In this document: positions 27,404 through 35,797 of the stretch, in pieces | Layout of the letters: each line of letters opens with the position of its first letter | Position numbering within the stretch: the first letter of the stretch is position 1 | Assembly (NCBI GenBank): GCA_903901975.1 | Contig: CAIUTB010000169.1 | Location: 1-51,847, forward strand | Origin: an uncultured Bacteroidales bacterium | Lineage (GTDB): Bacteria; Bacteroidota; Bacteroidia; Bacteroidales; Paludibacteraceae | DNA: 51,847 nt | Direction: 5' to 3' | Position numbers and translations under genes: made by a program | The notes under the pieces: model-generated | Told to the model about the DNA's origin: nothing | The model's database searches: none | The model's input: only the letters and a program-made list of their open reading frames with translations

Positions 27404-28909
27404 ATGTCGAGTAGTAAAAGGCGATTCATATTTCTCTTGATTTCTATTTTCCTGACATCTTATGCCCTTGCCGGTATTAAGATAGTTGTTTTAGGTTCAT
27501 CTACTGCAGCCGGTAGTGGGCCTGTAAATATAAATAATTCCTGGGTAATACGTTATTCAACTTATTTACATTCAATAAATGCAGCTAGCTCAGTACTAAA
27601 TTTAGCCAAAGGAGGTTATGTTACATTTCAGGCAATGCCAAGTGATTATGTACCTCCCACAGGTATTACTTTTTTACCGGACACCTTACACAATATTACA
27701 AAAGCGCTTTCATTATCTCCCAATGCGATTATTATAAATTTTCCATCAAATGATGTTTCGAATGGTATTTCGATAGACCAACAAATTGCGAACTACAATG
27801 TAATGATAAGCAAAGCAAATGAAATGAAAGTACCGGTATGGATATGTACTTCGCAGCCGGTAAACTACGGGACTTCACAAATTTCGCGCGATAAAATTAA
27901 AGCATTAAAAGAACGCATTCAGACAGAATACAAAGATATGTCAATTGATTTCTACACAGGGCTTTGTGATGAAACAGGAAAAATACTTACTCAATACGAT
28001 TCGGGCGATGGACTCCATTTGAACGATGTAGCGCACGCAATACTTTGCCAAAGAGTGGTGGATGCCAATATTTTCAGCAAAATTGGATATGACCCCGAAA
28101 CGGGAACACAATTGCTCCAAAATCCTGTTTTAATAGATTTTGGTACCGATATTTCAGCAGCTCCCTGGAATAATATCACCAACAATATTGCCAGTGGAAT
28201 TGGTGCTAAAGTTGATAATTTAAGTGATATTAATGGAAACTCTACTGGTATAAGTATAGAAGTTTCGAAGAGTTTCTATGGATTGAATACTTATGGCCCT
28301 ACAATTACGACTACTTCATTAAATATGCCGGGTACGGCTTCATCCGACAACTTTTATACCGGTGGTGGTTTTGGTGAGTTGTTGTTGACCGGTTTAAGTA
28401 CGAATCAAGTTTATACTTTCACGTTTTTTGGCTCACGCACAGAGATTGGAGGGCTTAGTCGCGAAACAAAATATACCGTACGTGGAAATAGCACATCTAG
28501 TGGTATTCTCGAAACCCTGAATAATATTTCGAAGGTACTCGTATTGAGCGGAATTAAACCGGCTAGTAACAAATCTTTTACCATAGAAGTTACAAATGGT
28601 CCCGCTAATCTGAATAGCTCTAAATACAGCCATATAAGTGCGCTGAAAATTATGGCAGAAATTATTAACACTGTAGATGAACAAAAACTTCAATGTTTTA
28701 ATGTATGGAACAATAACGGAAAGGTGTATACTTCTTTTACAGGAAAAGGGACAATTGAAATTTATAATTTAACCGGCAAATTAAATTATACCCGAACATT
28801 TTCAAACACTACTTCTGAGACTATAGAGCTTAACCCAAGGGCAAAAGGGATATTGATTGTATTATTCAAATCAGATGCCGCAATCATTGCACGAAAAGTG
28901 TTTTTTTAA
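27404..28909 (+). CDS. SGNH esterase fused to the unassigned module and a T9SS sorting domain
   Basis: This 501-residue protein combines three parts after a signal peptide. The first is an SGNH hydrolase domain (about 24-225) with VLGSSTA (Ser32 or Ser33), LAKGGY, FPSNDVS (Asn116) and GDGLHLN (Asp202/His205). The second is one copy of the module seen twice in the upstream protein (241-418, with PWNN, FFGSR and YSHISALKI). The third is a type IX sorting domain (423-501). It should be an extracellular or cell-surface carbohydrate esterase whose module tethers it to the glycan. A terminator hairpin separates it from the upstream gene. Confidence 0.82.
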   Translation: MSSSKRRFIFLLISIFLTSYALAGIKIVVLGSSTAAGSGPVNINNSWVIRYSTYLHSINAASSVLNLAKGGYVTFQAMPSDYVPPTGITFLPDTLHNITKALSLSPNAIIINFPSNDVSNGISIDQQIANYNVMISKANEMKVPVWICTSQPVNYGTSQISRDKIKALKERIQTEYKDMSIDFYTGLCDETGKILTQYDSGDGLHLNDVAHAILCQRVVDANIFSKIGYDPETGTQLLQNPVLIDFGTDISAAPWNNITNNIASGIGAKVDNLSDINGNSTGISIEVSKSFYGLNTYGPTITTTSLNMPGTASSDNFYTGGGFGELLLTGLSTNQVYTFTFFGSRTEIGGLSRETKYTVRGNSTSSGILETLNNISKVLVLSGIKPASNKSFTIEVTNGPANLNSSKYSHISALKIMAEIINTVDEQKLQCFNVWNNNGKVYTSFTGKGTIEIYNLTGKLNYTRTFSNTTSETIELNPRAKGILIVLFKSDAAIIARKVFF

Positions 28910-28921
28910 AATATCATCAAT

Positions 28922-30022
28922 ATGAAGTTAAAATATCTGATAACATTATCACTCTTAACATTAGTAATTGCCATGCAAGCTCAGCAACCCATCGATAAAA
29001 ATACTACCAAAGAAACAACAGCATTGTATCGGCAATTATTGACTCTAATCCAAAAAAAGCAAATCCTTTTCGGTCAACAAGATGCTACCGCTTATGGTCT
29101 CGATTGGAAAAGTGAAAAAAATCGCTCTGACATGAAAACTGTTTCGGGCACTCATCCGGCTATTTATGGCTGGGATGTTGGTGGTATTGAAAAGGAGTCG
29201 AAAAAAAATTTGGATGGAGTTGATTTCAACGAAATGCGAATTTTAATAAAAGAAGCATACCAACGTGGAGGTGTGAATACTATCAGTTGGCATTTAATCA
29301 ATCCGGTAAGCAATCAGTCGGCCTGGGATACAAAAACCGTTGCAAGTATTGATTCAATTCTGCCCGATGGTGCATATAACGCTAAATATAATGCGTTTTT
29401 AGACAGGTTAGCCACTTTTTTAGGCACTTTAAAAACAGATGATGGGATTTTCATTCCAATCATTTTTCGGCCGTATCACGAAAATACTGCCGATTGGTTT
29501 TGGTGGGGTTCTCAAAATTCGGTTGTCAGTTATGTTAAATTATGGCGATATACTGTGACTTATCTGCGCGATACAAGAAACCTTCATCACTTACTTTATG
29601 CCTATTCGCCCGACAAAACATCTTCGCACGAAAAATATTTTGAACGTTACCCCGGCGATGATTTTGTGGATGTTTTAGGTCATGATTGCTATCATTTTGG
29701 AGGCGTGGCTACTGCAAATGCTTACTTAACCAAAACACGCGAAATGTTATTATACATTGCAGAAAATGCAAAAAAACGAGGAAAACCTACTGCCTTCACT
29801 GAAACAGGTTTGGAAACAGTAAATCAGAATGATTGGTGGACAAATGTACTTTATAAAACCATTGATAATGTACCGATTGCATACGTTTTGGTGTGGCGCA
29901 ATGCAAATAATCGTCCCAATCATTTTTATGGTCCTACACCCAATCATCCTGCCAATCAGGATTTTATGAAATTTATAGGAAAATGTAATATAATTACCGG
30001 AAATAAACTTACACAACAATGA
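28922..30022 (+). CDS. GH26 endo-beta-1,4-mannanase
   Basis: This 366-residue secreted GH26 enzyme cleaves beta-1,4-mannosidic bonds in mannan or glucomannan. The signal peptide ends near residue 20 (AMQAQQ). The acid/base Glu187 sits in FRPYHENTADWFWWG and the nucleophile Glu294 in AFTETGLE; the 107-residue spacing is that of GH26 mannanases. GVNTISWHLINP and SPDKT are also typical. Its stop overlaps the start of the phosphorylase gene (ATGA), implying translational coupling. It is the enzyme that produces mannobiose for the downstream epimerase-phosphorylase route. Confidence 0.95.
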   Translation: MKLKYLITLSLLTLVIAMQAQQPIDKNTTKETTALYRQLLTLIQKKQILFGQQDATAYGLDWKSEKNRSDMKTVSGTHPAIYGWDVGGIEKESKKNLDGVDFNEMRILIKEAYQRGGVNTISWHLINPVSNQSAWDTKTVASIDSILPDGAYNAKYNAFLDRLATFLGTLKTDDGIFIPIIFRPYHENTADWFWWGSQNSVVSYVKLWRYTVTYLRDTRNLHHLLYAYSPDKTSSHEKYFERYPGDDFVDVLGHDCYHFGGVATANAYLTKTREMLLYIAENAKKRGKPTAFTETGLETVNQNDWWTNVLYKTIDNVPIAYVLVWRNANNRPNHFYGPTPNHPANQDFMKFIGKCNIITGNKLTQQ

Positions 30023-31230
30023 TAAACTTCTCTGACAAACTCACCACTATTTTAGATGAATACGAAAAGTTTGTATCCATCAAGAACGAAAAAGTGGAAC
30101 AAAATAATGGAATATTTACCCGTTACAAATATCCCGTACTTACCGCCGACCATACTCCGGTAATCTGGCGTTACGACCTAAATCCAAATACCAATCCCTT
30201 TGCACTTGAAAGAATAATGATGAATGCCACATTTAATGCTGGTGCTATAAAATGGAATGGAAAATACTTGTTAATGGTACGAGTAGAAGGAGCTGATCGT
30301 AAATCGTTTTTTGCCATTGCCGAGAGCGAAAATGGAGTAGATAACTTTCGTTTTCGGGACTTTCCTGTTGAGCTACCCGAAGCAGATGCCTCCGAAGTAA
30401 ATGTATATGATATGCGGCTTACTGCACACGAGGATGGTTGGGTTTATGGCATTTTTTGTAGCGAACGTAAAGACCCCAATGCACCAAAAGGCGATTTGTC
30501 ATCAGCTATTGCTTCAGCGGGAATTGTGCGTACTCTCGATTTCGAAAAGTGGGAAAGAATGCCCGATTTGAAATCAAAAAGTCAACAACGAAACGTGGTA
30601 CTTCACCCTGAATTTGTTCAAGGAAAATATGCACTTTACACCCGCCCACAGGACGGATTTATCGATACCGGAAATGGTGGTGGAATTGGTTGGGCATTGA
30701 TTGATGATATAACTAATCCGGAATTAATAGAAGAAAAAATAATTGACCACCGCTATTATCACAGTATAAAAGAAGTGAAAAACGGCGAAGGTCCACAACC
30801 TATTAAAACTGAAAAAGGGTGGCTGCATTTAGCACACGGAGTGCGTGCTTGTGCTGCCGGTTTACGTTATGTTTTATATGTATATATGACTTCATTGGAT
30901 AATCCTTCGCAATTAATAGCTACGCCGGGTGGATATTTTATGGCACCTGAAGGCAATGAGCGAATTGGCGATGTTTCGAATGTTGTCTTTTCAAATGGTT
31001 GGATTGCTAACGAAGATGGAACAGTTTATATATATTATGCTTCGAGTGATACCCGTTTGCATGTGGCTACATCTACTGTCGAGATATTAGTGGATTACTG
31101 TTTGAACACTCCCGAAGATGGGCATTTTTCTAAAACTTCTGTTCTAACGATCCAAGAGTTAGCTTCTAAAAACTTGGTCTATCTCAATGAAAAAAGCGAG
31201 AATAAATTTGAGAATGTACGAACAAGCTAA
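30019..31230 (+). CDS. GH130 4-O-beta-mannosyl-glucose phosphorylase
   Basis: This 403-residue cytoplasmic protein has no signal peptide. GH130 mannosylglucose phosphorylase splits mannosyl-beta-1,4-glucose with phosphate into alpha-mannose-1-phosphate and glucose. It has ERIMMNATFNAGAIKWNGKYLLMVRVEG and EVNVYDMRLT, where Asp131 corresponds to the catalytic acid of the Bacteroides fragilis enzyme. The phosphate-binding Arg/His residues lie in the VVLHPEF and HGVRACAAGLRY regions. The gene overlaps the GH26 gene by 4 bases. The order GH26, GH130, symporter, epimerase matches the mannan catabolic operon described in B. fragilis. Confidence 0.95.
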   Translation: MINFSDKLTTILDEYEKFVSIKNEKVEQNNGIFTRYKYPVLTADHTPVIWRYDLNPNTNPFALERIMMNATFNAGAIKWNGKYLLMVRVEGADRKSFFAIAESENGVDNFRFRDFPVELPEADASEVNVYDMRLTAHEDGWVYGIFCSERKDPNAPKGDLSSAIASAGIVRTLDFEKWERMPDLKSKSQQRNVVLHPEFVQGKYALYTRPQDGFIDTGNGGGIGWALIDDITNPELIEEKIIDHRYYHSIKEVKNGEGPQPIKTEKGWLHLAHGVRACAAGLRYVLYVYMTSLDNPSQLIATPGGYFMAPEGNERIGDVSNVVFSNGWIANEDGTVYIYYASSDTRLHVATSTVEILVDYCLNTPEDGHFSKTSVLTIQELASKNLVYLNEKSENKFENVRTS

Positions 31231-31336
31231 TGTGTAAATAAGTCAATTTGCCAATAAGCCTGCTCGCCTCATGATAAATCGGGACAAGTTTTGTTGCTTG
31301 GCTTGCCAAAAATTTGAAAATTAATAAAACAATTAT

Positions 31337-32731
31337 ATGGAATCTCAAAAAGTAACCCTGAAGGAAAAAATAGGGTATGGATTAGGTGATGCAGCATCTT
31401 CTATGTTTTGGAAGTTATTTGGCATGTATCTACTTTTCTTTTATACTGACATTTACGGATTGCCTGCAGCAGTTGTTGGAACTATGTTTCTAATAACCAG
31501 GGTTTGGGATTCATTTTTCGATCCAGTAGTGGGAGTTATTGCCGACCGAACCAATACCCGATGGGGTAAATTTCGTCCATATATTTTGTACTTTGCTGTA
31601 CCGTTCGGATTGATTGGTGTTCTAACCTTTTCTACTCCGGCTTTTGGTGTTTCGGGAAAAATCATTTATGCTTATATCACTTATTCGTTGATGATGATGA
31701 TATATTCGATGATAAATGTGCCTTATGCTTCATTATTGGGAGTTATGACATCCGACACAAGCACCCGAACACAATTATCATCGTACCGAATGGTTTTTGC
31801 ATTTGCAGGAAGTCTTGTGGCGTTATTACTCATTCAACCATTGGTCGATTTCTTTTCAGGTGGTTCTTCCCAAATCACTGATTTACAAAATGGTTGGCGA
31901 TGGTCCCTGGTTGTATTTGCTGTAATTGCTGCCGTGTTTTTCATTATAACTTTTTCATGGTGCAAGGAACGGGTAAAACCAATAAAAGAAGCGTCAAACA
32001 CCCTGAAAGAAGATATAAAAGACTTGTTTGCAAACCGCCCGTGGTGGATATTGCTCGGTGCAGGTGTGTCAGCTCTAATTTTCAATTCCATTCGTGATGG
32101 TGCGGCGGTATATTATTTTAAATATTTTGTATCGTATAAATCAACTTTTAGTTTGCTCGGACTTAATATACCACTCACACTTACAACACTTTATCTTGTG
32201 ATAGGTCAGGGTGCAAATATTGTAGGAATTTTACTTATCAGCCCGATATCCAAAAGAATCGGAAAAAAAATGGCTTATCTTGGTTCAATGGCAATAGCAA
32301 CCGTGTTGAGTATCACATTTTATTTTATAGGAAAGAATGATATTACAATGATGTTTATCATTCATTTTCTGATTAGTATGTGTGCAGGTAGTATTTTTCC
32401 TTTATTATGGTCGATGTATGCCGATACAGCCGATTACTCTGAACTCAAAACCGGGAGGAGAGCTACCGGATTAATCTTTTCTTCTTCATCCATGTCCCAA
32501 AAATTCGGTTGGTCATTAGGAGGCGCGCTAACCGGATGGTTATTAGGTTATTATGGATTTCAGGCAAATATCTTACAAACTGCCGAAGCCACCACCGGTA
32601 TTAAAACAATGATGAGTTTATTACCTGCAGCCGGTACAATTCTGTCCGTTATTTTTATTTTCTTTTATCCATTAAGTGAAAAGAAAATGAGCGAAATAGA
32701 AACGCAACTTACTAATTTACGAAAAAAATAA
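31337..32731 (+). CDS. GPH-family (MelB-like) sugar:cation symporter
   Basis: This 464-residue inner-membrane transporter has about twelve hydrophobic segments. GPH/MelB hallmarks are visible: EKIGYGLGDAASSMFW, FYTDIYGLPAAVVGTMFLITRVWDSFFDPVVGVIADRT, RWGKFRPYIL and MCAGSIFPLLWSMYADTADY. In this context the substrate should be mannobiose or mannosylglucose, imported from the periplasm with Na+ or H+. It lies 106 bases after the phosphorylase gene and before the epimerase gene. Cation and sugar specificity are inferred. Confidence 0.93.
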   Translation: MESQKVTLKEKIGYGLGDAASSMFWKLFGMYLLFFYTDIYGLPAAVVGTMFLITRVWDSFFDPVVGVIADRTNTRWGKFRPYILYFAVPFGLIGVLTFSTPAFGVSGKIIYAYITYSLMMMIYSMINVPYASLLGVMTSDTSTRTQLSSYRMVFAFAGSLVALLLIQPLVDFFSGGSSQITDLQNGWRWSLVVFAVIAAVFFIITFSWCKERVKPIKEASNTLKEDIKDLFANRPWWILLGAGVSALIFNSIRDGAAVYYFKYFVSYKSTFSLLGLNIPLTLTTLYLVIGQGANIVGILLISPISKRIGKKMAYLGSMAIATVLSITFYFIGKNDITMMFIIHFLISMCAGSIFPLLWSMYADTADYSELKTGRRATGLIFSSSSMSQKFGWSLGGALTGWLLGYYGFQANILQTAEATTGIKTMMSLLPAAGTILSVIFIFFYPLSEKKMSEIETQLTNLRKK

Positions 32732-32780
32732 GTTGTTATATCAAATTGTATATCCGTAACATAACGAATTCCCTATCATT

Positions 32781-33980
32781 GTGGAACATCAAAACAAGAT
32801 TACTACTTTACAGTCTGAAGTTTACGAAGAACTGACCAAAAATATCCTACCTTACTGGATGAATATGATTGACACCGAAAATGGTGGATTCTACGGACAA
32901 GTTGACGCACAAAACATACTCCATAAACACACCGATAAAGGTGGAATTTTACATGCCCGAATTTTATGGACCTTTTCGGCGGCATACAGGTTGCTAAAAG
33001 ATAAAAAATATCTCCACACAGCCACAGTTGCTAAAAATTACCTGATTGATAAATTTACGGACAATGAATTTGGTGGAATTTACTGGAGACTTGATTATCT
33101 AGGAAATTCGGTTGACACAAAAAAACAGATTTATAACCTGGCTTTTTCAGTTTATGGACTGAGTGAATACTACAGAGCCACGGGGGACAAATCAGCTTTG
33201 GATTATGCGATTCAACTTTTTTATTTGATAGAGAAATATAGTTTTGATCGGGTTAATAATGGATATTTCGAAGCATTCACACGTGAATGGCACGAGATTG
33301 GCGATATGCGTTTGAGCACAAAAGATGCCAACGAAAAGAAAACAATGAACACTCACCTCCATATTCTGGAGGCCTATACCAATTTGTATAAGGTTTGGAA
33401 ATCGCCCAAACTGAAAAAGCAATTGATAAACTTAGCGGAAGTTTTTATCGATAAAATAATTGATAAGTCGACCAATCACTTAGGATTGTTTTTTGATGAA
33501 ACATGGACACCAAAATCAGAAACTATTAGTTACGGACACGACATTGAAGCTGCATGGTTGATACTTGAAGCTGCCAGAGAAACACAAGACAAAATTTTAC
33601 TGGAACGAACTATTCAATTTATTTGTCAGATTGTAGATGCTGCAATGGAAGGTTATCATCCAGATAAAGGTTTTGATTATGAGCATGAACCAAAGACAAA
33701 TCATACCGACAAAGAAAGACATTGGTGGGTACAGGCCGAAGCGATAGTCGGTGCATTGGAAGCTTTTCGAATATCGAATAATGAAAAATATCTTGATATA
33801 GCCTTATCGACCTGGCAATATATTAAAAATCAGTTGATTGACCATAAACATGGTGAGTGGTATTGGAGCCGATTAGAAAACGGTGAAACAAATACCGAAC
33901 AGGATAAAGCCGGTTTTTGGAAATGTCCGTATCATAATGGTAGAATGTGTATGGAAGTGCTTAAATTTAAAATCCTATAA
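32781..33980 (+). CDS. AGE-family cellobiose/mannobiose 2-epimerase
   Basis: This 399-residue N-acylglucosamine/cellobiose 2-epimerase family enzyme converts beta-1,4-mannobiose to mannosyl-glucose. It forms an (alpha/alpha)6 barrel with catalytic His residues in typical places: SYGHDIEAAWLI, HWWVQAEAIVGAL and CPYHNGRMCMEVL. NGGFYG and KGGILHARILWTFSAAYRL near the N-terminus are family signatures. The start is a GTG at 32781, giving MEHQNK; no nearby ATG gives a better N-terminus. As the last gene of the locus it supplies the substrate of the GH130 phosphorylase. Confidence 0.94.
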   Translation: MEHQNKITTLQSEVYEELTKNILPYWMNMIDTENGGFYGQVDAQNILHKHTDKGGILHARILWTFSAAYRLLKDKKYLHTATVAKNYLIDKFTDNEFGGIYWRLDYLGNSVDTKKQIYNLAFSVYGLSEYYRATGDKSALDYAIQLFYLIEKYSFDRVNNGYFEAFTREWHEIGDMRLSTKDANEKKTMNTHLHILEAYTNLYKVWKSPKLKKQLINLAEVFIDKIIDKSTNHLGLFFDETWTPKSETISYGHDIEAAWLILEAARETQDKILLERTIQFICQIVDAAMEGYHPDKGFDYEHEPKTNHTDKERHWWVQAEAIVGALEAFRISNNEKYLDIALSTWQYIKNQLIDHKHGEWYWSRLENGETNTEQDKAGFWKCPYHNGRMCMEVLKFKIL

Positions 33981-34069
33981 GAAATACTATTATTTTACTA
34001 TCAAAGTGCTGGCTTTCAATTTATTTTAAACGATTAATTGAAAATTCTCAATTATTCATTAATTTATAA

Positions 34070-34100
34070 TTTGTAGTTTCCGAAAATTTCCTTACTTTTG
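34070..34100 (+). promoter_or_regulatory. promoter of tRNA-Leu
   Basis: TTTG (34070-34073), a 19-base spacer and TACTTTTG (34093-34100) form a full Bacteroidota promoter, about 10 bases before the mature 5' end. Confidence 0.8.
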
Positions 34101-34110
34101 TGCCACAATT

Positions 34111-34194
34111 GCCCAGATGGCGGAATTGGTAGACGCGCTGGTCTCAAACACCAGTGGATTCACTTCCATGCCGGTTCGATCCCGGCTCTGGGTA
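34111..34194 (+). tRNA. tRNA-Leu (anticodon CAA)
   Basis: This is an 84-base class II tRNA. The acceptor stem is GCCCAGA/TCTGGGT with a G-U first pair, followed by discriminator A. The D-arm region contains GGTAGACGC, the anticodon stem CTGGT/ACCAG holds the loop CTCAAAC (anticodon CAA, reads UUG), a long variable arm follows, and the T-loop is GTTCGATC. The CCA is not encoded. Its 3' end (from 34183) is the attachment core of the downstream element. Confidence 0.95.
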
Positions 34195-34198
34195 CTTT

Positions 34199-34244
34199 AA
34201 ACCCCTGATAAATGCCTTTATATCAAAGGATTATCAGGGGTTTT
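34199..34244 (+). terminator. terminator of tRNA-Leu carried by the integrated DNA
   Basis: AAACCCCTGATAA (34199-34211) pairs perfectly with TTATCAGGGGTTT (34231-34243), with a small inner hairpin and a following T-run. It lies inside the att repeat, so integration replaces the tRNA terminator together with the tRNA 3' end. Confidence 0.8.
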
Positions 34245-34251
34245 CTATTTC

Positions 34252-34273
34252 TTACTGGAACATTACTGGAACA
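34252..34273. repeat. left arm-type repeat pair of element A
   Basis: Two abutting copies of TTACTGGAACA lie 57-78 bases inside the core. Matching pairs occur at 40038-40061 and 43246-43267. Such flanking tandem sites are typical of integrase arm binding; the function is inferred. Confidence 0.6.
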
Positions 34274-34339
34274 TTTTACTTTTTTGCTCTATTTTCTGCC
34301 TTTTTATAGTGTGAAAATACTCTTCATTTTTTCTTTTTA

Positions 34340-34843
34340 TTACCAGTTATCAGTATTTTTATTTTCTTTCTTAATATCACTAATATATAAATCAACAATT
34401 CTTTGCAATTCAGCCATCAAATTATCATATAATTTAAGTGGATTCTCTTTCTTTGTTGGTAATTTTAAATAGCCACTCCACAAACTATCAGTTGAAATAT
34501 AACTGTCGTATGCAACTTCATTCAAAACAAATTTGTATTTATTGTCTTTGAATTTAAAATCAATTATATAACTGTAAAGTATATAAAAACTAACACTTCC
34601 CATAACTTTGGCTGGGACTTTTGCAATACCTTTAATCAAAATATGTCCTGATTCTTTGTCATCAATTTGTGTTACTGCTTTCCCTGATTCCCATGTTTTT
34701 GCAATAAAAATTTTTGTATCATTATATAACACAGTTTTTGTTTTTGCCACACTGTCTATTACAGTCCAATTATAGTTTTCCTGTGAGAAACTTTGTAGAA
34801 AAGCACAAAACAAAATTGATAAAAACAAAATTATTTTTTTCAT
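34340..34843 (-). CDS. secreted DUF4468-like protein
   Basis: This 167-residue protein has a signal peptide (MKKIILFLSILFCAFLQSFS). The rest resembles the DUF4468 (TBP-like fold) group of Bacteroidota exported proteins, with HILIKGIAKVP, IIDFKFKDNKYKFVLNEVAYDSY and a C-terminal amphipathic helix. The function of the group is unknown. The ATG at 34843 is chosen because it begins a clean signal peptide and a TAGTTTTG promoter box lies 27 bases upstream. The longer frame to 34930 crosses that promoter. It is the last gene of element A and is separately transcribed, so it may be cargo. Confidence 0.7.
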   Translation of the reverse strand: MKKIILFLSILFCAFLQSFSQENYNWTVIDSVAKTKTVLYNDTKIFIAKTWESGKAVTQIDDKESGHILIKGIAKVPAKVMGSVSFYILYSYIIDFKFKDNKYKFVLNEVAYDSYISTDSLWSGYLKLPTKKENPLKLYDNLMAELQRIVDLYISDIKKENKNTDNW

Positions 34844-34869
34844 GATTATTGATTTAAAATTAGTTACGA

Positions 34870-34877
34870 CAAAACTA
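34870..34877 (-). promoter_or_regulatory. -7 box (TAGTTTTG) of the DUF4468-like gene
   Basis: It is an exact TAnnTTTG match upstream of the ATG at 34843. It suggests that this gene is expressed independently of the element's replication genes. Confidence 0.5.
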
Positions 34878-34934
34878 AATATAATTTCATATAATACCAA
34901 TTTATTAAAACAATTTCTGAAATATATCACTGAA

Positions 34935-35555
34935 TTAAAATTTCAATCCCTTCCTTTTAAGCCAGTAGTACATTGTTTGAGTTGATATATTATCAAGCCA
35001 TTCCACTTTCCTTTCCAGTGCTTCTAATTTTAGATTGTGTTTTGTTGGTTTCCCCTTGAAAGTTGTTTGTTTCCTTCTTTTTGACAAATATAATTTTTCC
35101 AGTTTGGCTTCGGCTGTTCTATATCTTTCACTTGTTACATATAATTTTGAAGCCAGTTGACTATCATAATAGATTCTTCTTTTGTATGCTTCCCTTGATT
35201 TGAAATAGTGGCTTCCATAAGTCCGATACAATGTTCTGCTTTTTTTGTGTGTGAAGGGACAAATGAAATACAATACATTTCCTTTTCCCAAATTGGAAGG
35301 AACTCTTTCAATCCATACCTTATAATTAATATCTGTTTTTTCCCCTGAATAATTGTCTGTTATTGTATAAATAAGCCTGATAGAAGATTCTTCAAGTTGA
35401 TTGACTACTTCCATACTTATTCTGCTTCCACTTGTCCAGCTTAATGTTGAATTATAGTTTGCATATTTTTTGAAATAGCCCCACTTAATAAGGTCTTTCA
35501 TTTCAATTCTATTAATACCATAAACAGTATTTGCACCAGTGCTATTTCTTCCCAT
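34935..35555 (-). CDS. hypothetical protein of element A (206 aa)
   Basis: I do not recognise this basic 206-residue protein. It begins MGRNSTGANTVYGINRIEMKDLIKWGYFKK. It contains VLYFICPFTHKKSRTLYRTYGSHYFKSREAYKRRIYYDSQ, which looks like a short beta hairpin with a single Cys followed by a basic helix, and ends with a charged helix. No signal peptide or membrane segment is present. It follows the replication-gene group (39 bases after the Trp-repeat gene). The basic character suggests nucleic-acid contact, but that is only a guess. Confidence 0.6.
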   Translation of the reverse strand: MGRNSTGANTVYGINRIEMKDLIKWGYFKKYANYNSTLSWTSGSRISMEVVNQLEESSIRLIYTITDNYSGEKTDINYKVWIERVPSNLGKGNVLYFICPFTHKKSRTLYRTYGSHYFKSREAYKRRIYYDSQLASKLYVTSERYRTAEAKLEKLYLSKRRKQTTFKGKPTKHNLKLEALERKVEWLDNISTQTMYYWLKRKGLKF

Positions 35556-35594
35556 ATCTTGCTTTCAAGTTATAATAACCTAAATTGTTAGTAC

Positions 35595-35792
35595 TTATTT
35601 TCCTTTTTTGATTGTCTTTTTGTTGTTCTTTTGTCTACTGTAGCCACTTTCGGCACTGTTTTGATTATCCCACATTAATTCAGGTATTTCCCAGTCGGTT
35701 TCAAGTGAAGTCCAATCAACTTCAAGTGCTTTCCAATCAACTTCAAGTGCCTTCCAGTCTGAATTCATTTCATTATCTGATTTCTTCTTCAT
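35595..35792 (-). CDS. 65-aa protein with Trp heptad repeats
   Basis: This small acidic protein has Trp at residues 13, 20, 27, 34 and 41, exactly every seven residues, in repeats WKALEVD, WKALEVD, WTSLETD, WEIPELM. A basic tail follows (NNKKTIKKGK). The DNA repeat unit is 21 bp, and copies 1 and 2 are nearly identical at the base level, indicating recent duplication. It starts 5 bases after the stop of the putative replication initiator gene, so the two are probably translated together. The function is unknown; a heptad of this kind could make a short amphipathic helix with a tryptophan face. Confidence 0.6.
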   Translation of the reverse strand: MKKKSDNEMNSDWKALEVDWKALEVDWTSLETDWEIPELMWDNQNSAESGYSRQKNNKKTIKKGK

Positions 35793-35797
35793 AATAC

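Larger units (their letters stand above)
34183..34277. repeat. left attachment region (core 1, terminator, arm sites)
   Basis: The 13-bp core, a hairpin and a TTACTGGAACA pair are repeated almost unchanged at 43178-43271. The repeat is about 95 bp with only a few differences, mostly around the hairpin shoulders. Confidence 0.85.

Noticed and set aside
34252-34273. Tandem TTACTGGAACA copies as a CRISPR-like array
   Set aside because: There are only two abutting copies of 11 bp without spacers, and no cas genes in the window.
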